Source: Flavobacterium akiainvivens | Lineage (GTDB): Bacteria > Bacteroidota > Bacteroidia > Flavobacteriales > Flavobacteriaceae | Length of the DNA stretch: 64,000 nt | NCBI RefSeq assembly: GCF_001278115.1 | Contig: NZ_LIYD01000005.1 | Span: forward strand, 2,616,781 to 2,680,780 | Direction of reading: 5' to 3' | Shown here: positions 57,428-64,000 of the stretch, in pieces | How the letters are laid out: each line of letters starts with the position of its first letter | How positions within the stretch are numbered: position 1 is the stretch's first letter | The notes under the pieces: generated by a model | Seen by the model: the letters and a program-made list of their open reading frames with translations, nothing else | The model's database searches: none | Told to the model about the DNA's origin: nothing | Position numbers and translations under genes: made by a program

Positions 57428-60364
57428 ATGAAAACTATGTATCAAAAACTATTACTGTTGTTGTTACTCATGCCGTTAGGCGCCTTTGCACAGGGCACCG
57501 TGAGCGGTATTGTACACGACAACACCACCGGCGAGCCTTTGGCCGGGGTTAATGTAATTGTAGAGGGCACCACTAACGGCACTTCAACCGATATAGACGG
57601 TAAGTATACCCTATCTAACGTTAAGAGTGGCGATAAGCTGGTTTTTAGCTTTATAGGCTACACAGATATTACTGAGACCTACACAGGCCAGCCTGTTAAC
57701 GTTAGCCTTAGCGAAAACGCCACAGAGCTTGAGCAGCTTGTAATTATTGGTTATGGTACTGCCAAGAAAAAAGATGCAACAGGTTCTGTAACCAGCGTTA
57801 CCACTAAAGACTTTAACAAAGGCGCCATTGTAACGGCCGAAAACATGATTAACGGTAAAGTAGCCGGTGTTAGCATTAACACAAGCGGCGCTCCGGGTTC
57901 TGGCTCGCAAATCAGGATTAGGGGTGGTTCATCTTTATCTGCTTCTAACGACCCGCTTATTGTTATAGACGGGCTTCCTGTTACAAACAATACCGGTATA
58001 GGCTCTACATCTGCCCTGGCAGCTATAAACCCTAACGATATTGAAAGCTTTACCGTACTAAAAGATGCTTCTGCAACTGCTATTTACGGTTCAAGGGCAT
58101 CTAACGGTGTAATTATTATTACCACTAAAAAAGGCGGCAAAGACCTTAAAGTAAACTATAAAATGACCTACGGCCGCGGCTGGGCTTATGACAAAATTGA
58201 TGTTTTTGGCGCAGACGAATACCGTAATATTATAGGCACTTACAGGCCGGATGAAGTGAACCAACTGGGCACTGCAAATACTGACTGGCAGGATGCCATA
58301 TACAGGAAAACCGACTTTGTAGACAACAACGCGTCGCTTACCGGCAACCTTTTTGGCTTTATGCCGGCACGCCTTTCACTGGGCAATACCTATCAGGAAG
58401 GTTTAAGGCTTACCAACAAGTTTAACAGAAGTACGGTAGCCGTTGCGCTTAACCCGTCTTTCTTTGAAGACCACCTTAAGCTTACCCTAAACGCTAACTA
58501 TGCAAATGAAAAGAACCGTTTTGCCGATGGTGTAGAAGGTGCTGCTATACGTTTTGACCCTACACAGCCTGTAATGGACCCGGAGTCTCCGTTTGACGGC
58601 TTTTTTGAATACTACAGCATAAATGGCGCAGGCAACCCTGAAGTAGCGCAAATTGCACCACGCAACCCTGTTGCACAGCTGCTGCAAACACAGGATAACG
58701 GTAAAAACGACCGCTTTTTTGGTAATTTCCAGGTAGACTACCGTTTTCATTTTCTTGAAGACCTAAAAGCTACGGTAAACTTAGGTTTTGACGAGGCTAC
58801 CGGCACCAGGACACGCTATGTGCCAACTACTGCCGCTTCGGCGCCAAGCAACAACAACGTGCCTTTTGGTACAGATGAGTACAGCACCAGGACACTGCGC
58901 AACAAACTGCTTGACACTTACCTTAACTACAACAAAACATTTGGTAAGGTTAATATAGATGCTACTGCGGGTTATTCTTACCAAAAATTTGAGGAAGAAA
59001 GCTTTTACCAGGGTAACCTTAACAACCCTACCCTGCCACCTAACTTTCCTGAGACAGATAAGGTTACAGATAACGTACTTATAGGTTTCTTTGGCCGTGC
59101 CAACTTTAGCTTTAACGACAAATACCTTGTTACGCTATCTTACAGGAGAGACGGCTCATCGCGCTTTAGCGAAGAAAACCGTTGGGGTAATTTCCCTGCG
59201 GCGGCTTTTGCCTGGAAACTAAGGGAAGAATTTTTTAGCGAATCGCAAACCATTGACGACCTTAAACTACGCCTGGGCTACGGTATTACCGGCCAGCAGG
59301 AACTGGGTAACGATGCCCGTAACTTTTACCTGCAGCAGTATACAACAGGTAGCGGAGACAGCCAGTACTTCTTTGGCCCTAACCCACTGCCTATAGGTGT
59401 ACCTAACGCTTATAACACTAAACTTAAATGGGAAGAAACCACTACTTACAACGCCGGTATAGACTATGCCTTGTTTAACAACAGGATATCTGGTGCGGTA
59501 GATGTGTTTTATAAAAAGACTACAGACCTTCTTGCGGTAGTTGCTTTTCCTGATGGTTCTAACTTTTCTAACAGGGGTTTCCAGAATATTGGAGACTTTA
59601 GTACAAAGGGTGTAGAATTCCTTATTAAAGGCGATGTTGTAAGGGGTAACGACTTTAACTGGGATGTTAACTTTAACTTCACCAAGTTTGAAAGAAGGAT
59701 AGACGAGCTTGCTTTTGGCCAGGATATAGAACTGGGTGGCACAGGTGCCGGTACCGGCAGCAACGTGCAGCTATACCGCGAGGGTGTTACACCAAACGCA
59801 TTTTATGTATACAAGCAGCTTTATGATACTGCCGGCGCTCCTATAGAAGGCGCTTATGCCGACCTTAACGGAGACGGTATTATAAACGGCGATGACCGCT
59901 ATGTATACAAAAACCCTGACCCGGACGCTACATTTGGCTTTGCAAGTAACATGACTTACAAAAACTGGGATTTCTCATTTAACATGAGGGCCAGCGTGGG
60001 CAACAGGATTTTTAACGGTGTAAATGCCGGTAACGCACAGCTAAACCTGCTTCGCAATGGCGTGCTGGGCAACATACCGTCTAATGTAACATCTACAGGC
60101 TTTACTACTACTGCCGATGTTGTACTATCTGACATTTATATTGAAAACGGTTCATTCTTAAGGATGGATAACATAAGCCTGGGCTACACGTTCCAGAACT
60201 GGTTAGACGGCAAGGCACAGGTAAGGCTGTTTACAGGTATTCAAAATGCCTTTATAATTACTGAATATAGCGGCCTTGACCCCGAAATTACTAACGATGG
60301 CCGCGACCAGACCATTTACCCAAGGCAAAGGCAGTTTCTATTTGGTGTAAACGTAAACTTCTAA
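57428..60364 (+). CDS. susC: SusC/RagA family TonB-linked outer-membrane transporter
   Basis: A 978-residue protein: signal peptide (LLLLLLMPLGAFAQ), CarboxypepD_reg-like domain (GTVSGIVHDNTTGEPLAGVNVIVEGTTNG, residues about 22-100), plug with the SusC signatures YGTAKKKDATGSVTSV, NPNDIESFTVLKDASATAIYG and ASNGVIIITTKKG, then the barrel to RQFLFGVNVNF. It imports maltodextrins with SusD as lid. Start of the plus-strand operon. Confidence 0.95.
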   Translation: MKTMYQKLLLLLLLMPLGAFAQGTVSGIVHDNTTGEPLAGVNVIVEGTTNGTSTDIDGKYTLSNVKSGDKLVFSFIGYTDITETYTGQPVNVSLSENATELEQLVIIGYGTAKKKDATGSVTSVTTKDFNKGAIVTAENMINGKVAGVSINTSGAPGSGSQIRIRGGSSLSASNDPLIVIDGLPVTNNTGIGSTSALAAINPNDIESFTVLKDASATAIYGSRASNGVIIITTKKGGKDLKVNYKMTYGRGWAYDKIDVFGADEYRNIIGTYRPDEVNQLGTANTDWQDAIYRKTDFVDNNASLTGNLFGFMPARLSLGNTYQEGLRLTNKFNRSTVAVALNPSFFEDHLKLTLNANYANEKNRFADGVEGAAIRFDPTQPVMDPESPFDGFFEYYSINGAGNPEVAQIAPRNPVAQLLQTQDNGKNDRFFGNFQVDYRFHFLEDLKATVNLGFDEATGTRTRYVPTTAASAPSNNNVPFGTDEYSTRTLRNKLLDTYLNYNKTFGKVNIDATAGYSYQKFEEESFYQGNLNNPTLPPNFPETDKVTDNVLIGFFGRANFSFNDKYLVTLSYRRDGSSRFSEENRWGNFPAAAFAWKLREEFFSESQTIDDLKLRLGYGITGQQELGNDARNFYLQQYTTGSGDSQYFFGPNPLPIGVPNAYNTKLKWEETTTYNAGIDYALFNNRISGAVDVFYKKTTDLLAVVAFPDGSNFSNRGFQNIGDFSTKGVEFLIKGDVVRGNDFNWDVNFNFTKFERRIDELAFGQDIELGGTGAGTGSNVQLYREGVTPNAFYVYKQLYDTAGAPIEGAYADLNGDGIINGDDRYVYKNPDPDATFGFASNMTYKNWDFSFNMRASVGNRIFNGVNAGNAQLNLLRNGVLGNIPSNVTSTGFTTTADVVLSDIYIENGSFLRMDNISLGYTFQNWLDGKAQVRLFTGIQNAFIITEYSGLDPEITNDGRDQTIYPRQRQFLFGVNVNF

Positions 60365-60374
60365 AAAAACAACT

Positions 60375-61970
60375 ATGAAAAATATAAAATACAGCCTACT
60401 GTACATTTTGGGCCTCTTTGCACTAAACTCGTGCACAAGCGACCTTGATGTGCAACCGGAAGATGATGACATCTTTACGGCAGATAATTTTTACAGGCAG
60501 CCGGGCGCATACAAGCAGGCACTTGCCGGTGTATATGGCAACCTGAGCCTTACAGGCCCTAACGGTGCGGGCAACTCTTTACTACAGGGTGTAGATGCCG
60601 GTACCAGCAACTACGGCCGATGCCTGTGGTACATGCAAACCCTTACTACAGACGAGGCTATATGGACCTATGAAAACGATGCCGGTGTGCGCGAAATGCA
60701 ACGCATTACCTGGAATGCAGACAACCCACTTGTACTGGGCATGTTTAGCCGCCTTATGGTAGAGGTAGCCCTGGCTAACGAATACCTTAAGCAATCTGCT
60801 CCTGAGCTTGTAGCCTCAAGGGGTATTAGTGATACCGAAGCGGCAGATATTGCCACATACCGCGAAGAGGTGCGCACACTAAGGGCGCTGGTATACTACA
60901 ACCTTCTTGACCTTTTTGGAAAAGCGCCTATGGTAACCGAAAATGACCCGGTTAACTTTCAGGGGCCGGAGTATAGCGCACAACAGCTTTATGACTTTGT
61001 AGAAAGCGAGCTTAATGCGGTATTGCCTAACCTTAAGCCAGCCCGTACTAACGAGTATGGCCGTGTAGACCAGGGTGTGGCTAACATGATACTGGCCAAG
61101 CTGTACCTTAATGCACAAATATATACAGGCACAGCCAGGTATAGCGAGTGTGCTGCAAAGTGTGAAGAAATAATAGGTGCTGGCTACACACTAAACGCAA
61201 ACTACCTGTTTAACTTTAATGCAGATAACCAAATATCGCCGGAGGTGATATTTACGCTGCAAAGCGATGGTAACGTAACCCAAAACTATGGCCCTACCAC
61301 AACCATGATAAACGGCCAGGTAGGCTCTATAGAACAAAATGGTGTACAGTTTGGCGTAGGTGCTGCTGCATGGGGTGGCGCTATAAGGCTAAGGCAGCAG
61401 TTTGCCGAAAAGTTTAATGGCGGCGATTTTATTAACGATGCCAGGAATACCATTATAACTGCCGAGAGGAGCCCTGAAATTACAAACATTGCAAACCCGG
61501 ACCAGGGTTATATACTTGGCAAATGGTCTAACATATCTTCTACAGGTGTTGTGGGCCCTAACTCTACATTTGTAAATACAGATTTCCCGCTGTTTCGCCT
61601 TGCAGACGTGTACTTAATGTATGCTGAGTGTGCCGCAAGGGGAGCAACAGGTGCTACAACATCTCAGGCTGTTACTTATGTAAACGCACTAAGGCAGCGC
61701 GCCCACGGCGGTGGCACACAGGGCAATATAAACCCGGGTGAACTGACGCTTGATTTTATTCTTGATGAGCGTGCGCGCGAACTGCACTGGGAAGCACACC
61801 GCCGCCAGGACCTTATCCGTTTTGGAAGGTTTACAGGTGGTAATTATAACTGGGCATGGAAAGGTAACAGCGCAAACGGTGTTTCAATACCGGGCTTCTA
61901 CTCTATTTTCCCTATACCTACAGCCTCACTGGCATCTAACCCTAACTTAACCCAAAACACAGGATACTAA
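60375..61970 (+). CDS. susD: SusD/RagB family glycan-binding lipoprotein
   Basis: A 531-residue lipoprotein (signal LLYILGLFALNSCTSDLDV, Cys near 20). TPR-type helices follow, with YKQALAGVYGNLS near 50, TYREEVRTLRALVYYNLLDLFGKAP near 160, and the family end RARELHWEAHRRQDLIRFGRF plus IFPIPTASLASNPNLTQNTGY. It binds maltodextrins at the surface and caps SusC; 10 bp after susC. Confidence 0.95.
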   Translation: MKNIKYSLLYILGLFALNSCTSDLDVQPEDDDIFTADNFYRQPGAYKQALAGVYGNLSLTGPNGAGNSLLQGVDAGTSNYGRCLWYMQTLTTDEAIWTYENDAGVREMQRITWNADNPLVLGMFSRLMVEVALANEYLKQSAPELVASRGISDTEAADIATYREEVRTLRALVYYNLLDLFGKAPMVTENDPVNFQGPEYSAQQLYDFVESELNAVLPNLKPARTNEYGRVDQGVANMILAKLYLNAQIYTGTARYSECAAKCEEIIGAGYTLNANYLFNFNADNQISPEVIFTLQSDGNVTQNYGPTTTMINGQVGSIEQNGVQFGVGAAAWGGAIRLRQQFAEKFNGGDFINDARNTIITAERSPEITNIANPDQGYILGKWSNISSTGVVGPNSTFVNTDFPLFRLADVYLMYAECAARGATGATTSQAVTYVNALRQRAHGGGTQGNINPGELTLDFILDERARELHWEAHRRQDLIRFGRFTGGNYNWAWKGNSANGVSIPGFYSIFPIPTASLASNPNLTQNTGY

Positions 61971-61989
61971 CCAAAATTTAAAATTAAAG

Positions 61990-63078
61990 ATGAAAAAAAT
62001 ATATAAATATTTTGTTGCCGCCGCCATCTTTACCGGCCTGGCATCATGCGAAGATGAGCAAGACCTTATGCTTGTAAACCCGGTTGGCTCGTTTGAAATT
62101 ACATCGCCTGAAAGCGGCACCCCGGTAGTACTTACTGCCGAAACAGCCACTAACCCGGCGCTTACCGTTACCTGGCAGGATATGGACTACACCACCCCTA
62201 CAGAGGTTACCTATGTAGTACAAATAGCCGGAGACGAAGCTTTTACAGCGCCTGTAAACGCTGCAACCACTACCGAAAACGCATCGAGCGTTTCAACCCT
62301 TGCCCTTAATAACATTGCTATAAACGCAGGTATAGAGCCGGGCACACAGGGCACACTTTATGTAAGGGTAAAATCTACCGTAGGCACACAGGGCGCTATG
62401 GAGGCTTTTTCTAACACCATTACATACATGGTTACACCATACCTTGCTTCTGTGCCGCTACAGGACCTGTTCCTTGTGGGCGATGCGCTTGAGTCTGGCT
62501 GGAACAACAACAATAATAACGTACCTATGTTCCGCGATGTAGAAAACCAGGACCTTTACTACTTTACAGGCTACTTTAACGCAGGCGCGTTTAAAATACT
62601 TACTGTAAAAGGCAGCTGGCACCCACAATACGGCATGACATCTGAAGGTGTTCTTGGCGTAAGCGGTGCAGATGGCAGCAACGAGGCACAAAATATTCCT
62701 ATTACTACAGCCGGTTACTATACTATAGAGGTTAACACAGATGCCATGACATATTCTGTTACTGCATTTGATGCCAGCGCTGCGCCTACCTACACTACAA
62801 TAGGTGTTATAGGTACTGCAACACCGGGCCAGTGGGATAGCGATACAGATATGACTGCTACTACTGTTAACCCTCACCTGTGGCATATAGCCGGTTTTGA
62901 AGCTACAGACGGCGAACTTAAATTCCGTGAAGGAAATGGCTGGACTAACAGCTGGGGTAGCGATACCTTCCCATCTGGGCAGGGCGCAAATTCTAACGAC
63001 CCTAACGTGCCAATGTCTGCCGGTACGTATGATATATGGTTTAACGACCTTGACGGACGATACATTTTTATCTTCTAA
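61990..63078 (+). CDS. SusE-like starch-binding lipoprotein
   Basis: A 362-residue lipoprotein (signal FVAAAIFTGLASCEDEQ, Cys near 20). N-terminal Ig-like SusE domain (VNPVGSFEITSPESGTPVVLTAETATNPALTVTWQDMD), then two C-terminal starch-binding modules recognisable by DLFLVGDALESGWNNNNNN and YTTIGVIGTATPGQWDSDTDM. These resemble the CBM-like domains of SusE/SusF. Holds starch on the cell surface. Confidence 0.9.
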   Translation: MKKIYKYFVAAAIFTGLASCEDEQDLMLVNPVGSFEITSPESGTPVVLTAETATNPALTVTWQDMDYTTPTEVTYVVQIAGDEAFTAPVNAATTTENASSVSTLALNNIAINAGIEPGTQGTLYVRVKSTVGTQGAMEAFSNTITYMVTPYLASVPLQDLFLVGDALESGWNNNNNNVPMFRDVENQDLYYFTGYFNAGAFKILTVKGSWHPQYGMTSEGVLGVSGADGSNEAQNIPITTAGYYTIEVNTDAMTYSVTAFDASAAPTYTTIGVIGTATPGQWDSDTDMTATTVNPHLWHIAGFEATDGELKFREGNGWTNSWGSDTFPSGQGANSNDPNVPMSAGTYDIWFNDLDGRYIFIF

Positions 63079-63091
63079 AAACATAAATACT

Positions 63092-63118
63092 AAAAGGGCT
63101 GCTTGTCAGCCCTTTTTT
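63092..63118 (+). terminator. Hairpin terminator inside the sus operon
   Basis: The stem AAAAGGGCTG/CAGCCCTTTT with a 5-nt loop and following T run, placed between the SusE gene and the next GH13 gene. It may act as an attenuator that lowers expression of the enzyme, or there is a second promoter. Confidence 0.85.
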
Positions 63119-63131
63119 ATCACGTATAGTT

Positions 63132-64000
63132 ATGAGAAAAATTACATTACTACTGCTGTTTATACTTACGGGCAGTGCGTTTGGGCAGGTTACCCTTTCG
63201 CCGGACCCGGCCGACCCTAACGGGCCCGTTACCCTGTTTTTTGATAAGGCAGGCACCGGCCTTGAAAGTTATACCGGTACTATTTATGCCCACATGGGCC
63301 TTACCGTAGATGGCCAGCAATGGCAAAGCGTTATAGGCAACTGGGGAGAAAACAACATTCAGCCGGCACTAACTTTTGTAAGCGGCACTACCTACAAGCT
63401 GGAAATGCCTACCAGCCTGTACAGCTACTTTAACGTGCCCACCACAAGCACCATTACCCAAATTTGCCTGGTGCTGCGCAGTGCGAGTTCTCCTTACCAG
63501 CAAACCGGCGATTTTTTTGAAACCGTAGGTGTTTTTCAGGTAAACCTTACTGCCCCGCTTGAAGGCAGCACTACCATAATAAACAACGGCGCAGGTGTTA
63601 CGGTATCGGCTACCAATACCGGCGGCAATGCTGCCTACACGCTAAAGGCAAACGGAACAGACATTAATACAAATGCCGCTACCGCCAGCTACAGCTATAC
63701 ACACGCAAACGTTACCGCTAACACACACTATGAACTTGTGGTAACGCAGGGCGATAACACCATTACAAAAGATTTTACAGTAATAGTAAACCCTAACGCC
63801 GCCAGCCAGGCCATGCCGGCCGGTGTGGTAGACGGTATAAACTACAATGATGCTGATAATACAAAAGCCACCCTTGTGCTAAATGCGCCGGGCAAAGATT
63901 TTGTATATGTGGCGGGCAGCTTTAACAACTGGACCCCCACAAGTGCCCACGCCATGAAAAAAGACCCTGCAACGGGCAAATTCTGGCTGGAGCTTACCGG
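63132..64000 (+). CDS. GH13 alpha-amylase family enzyme, cut by the window end
   Basis: ATG 63132 opens a frame that stays open to the last base (289 codons seen). It begins with a signal peptide (MRKITLLLLFILTGSAFGQ), then an Ig-like domain (VTLSPDPADPNGPVTLFFDKAG, with IYAHMGLTVDG), a second beta domain near 140-230 and a CBM48-like stretch FVYVAGSFNNWTP near 268. The catalytic barrel would follow. By position it is the SusG-like surface amylase. The family is inferred, since no GH13 motif is within the window. Confidence 0.78.
   Translation, partial: MRKITLLLLFILTGSAFGQVTLSPDPADPNGPVTLFFDKAGTGLESYTGTIYAHMGLTVDGQQWQSVIGNWGENNIQPALTFVSGTTYKLEMPTSLYSYFNVPTTSTITQICLVLRSASSPYQQTGDFFETVGVFQVNLTAPLEGSTTIINNGAGVTVSATNTGGNAAYTLKANGTDINTNAATASYSYTHANVTANTHYELVVTQGDNTITKDFTVIVNPNAASQAMPAGVVDGINYNDADNTKATLVLNAPGKDFVYVAGSFNNWTPTSAHAMKKDPATGKFWLELT

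Noticed and set aside
1..64000. tRNA or rRNA genes
   Set aside because: No cloverleaf with GGTTCRANNCC-type arm or rRNA-like segment was noticed on either strand; a covariance scan would be needed to be certain.

Overview
The window is chromosomal DNA from a member of the Bacteroidota, most likely Flavobacteriaceae. Evidence for this: gliding genes gldE and gldD side by side, a SusC/SusD/SusE maltodextrin locus, mevalonate-pathway genes (mevalonate kinase, diphosphomevalonate decarboxylase), DUF4271/DUF4296/DUF5686/DUF6268 family proteins, and many promoters with the Bacteroidota -7 box TAnnTTTG. Base composition looks moderate, richer in G+C than the classic low-GC flavobacteria (not computed). 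No rRNA, tRNA or CRISPR array was seen.

Layout. 1-3500: a 144-bp-period intergenic repeat array, an MscS channel, and an IS110-family element that has landed inside another copy of the same repeat. 3500-6450: ribosome hibernation factor and a TonB-dependent receptor under a TPP riboswitch. 6700-14160: pyrH-frr, lipoprotein, DUF5686 protein, asnS. 14150-14860: a RelE/ParE-type toxin-antitoxin pair between two near-identical terminators. 14900-21700: hemD, DUF4271, glycosyltransferase, dihydroorotase, DUF4296 lipoprotein, epimerase, tyrS. 21700-28500: small secreted proteins (one frameshifted), RNase E/G, a 30-residue basic protein, HU, mutY, ssb, gldE-gldD. 28500-30350: thioesterase and TetR gene with matching operators, lipoprotein. 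30500-40350: prenyltransferase, GH39 enzyme plus DUF1593 protein, RluB-type pseudouridine synthase, mevalonate kinase and decarboxylase, TspO. 40350-48100: hypotheticals, BaiN-type flavoprotein, glycerophosphodiesterase, and a LytS/LytTR two-component pair with DUF6268 divergent from it. 48140-64000: the maltodextrin locus. On the minus strand lie two GH13 enzymes, GH65 maltose phosphorylase, beta-phosphoglucomutase, an MFS sugar transporter and a LacI regulator; on the plus strand lie SusC, SusD, SusE and the start of a third GH13 enzyme cut by the window end.

How the parts work together. The last 16 kb reads as one pathway: a surface amylase cuts starch, SusCDE bind and import maltodextrins, periplasmic GH13 enzymes trim them, the MFS carrier moves maltose across the inner membrane, maltose phosphorylase gives glucose plus beta-glucose-1-phosphate, and PgmB makes glucose-6-phosphate, probably all under the LacI protein.

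The most interesting signals are: (1) the IS110 left end folds as a three-way junction whose two loops carry 9-nt and 8-nt copies of the sequences that abut the CT core at the target and donor junctions, as expected of a bridge RNA, with the target inside a multicopy repeat; (2) several families of degenerate short-period repeats (7, 8 and about 9 nt) fill many intergenic gaps, and one 8-nt-period array lies in frame in the signal-peptide region of the TonB receptor; (3) paired sites with 21-bp spacing in front of the LytTR operon; (4) a TA cassette bounded by a duplicated terminator.
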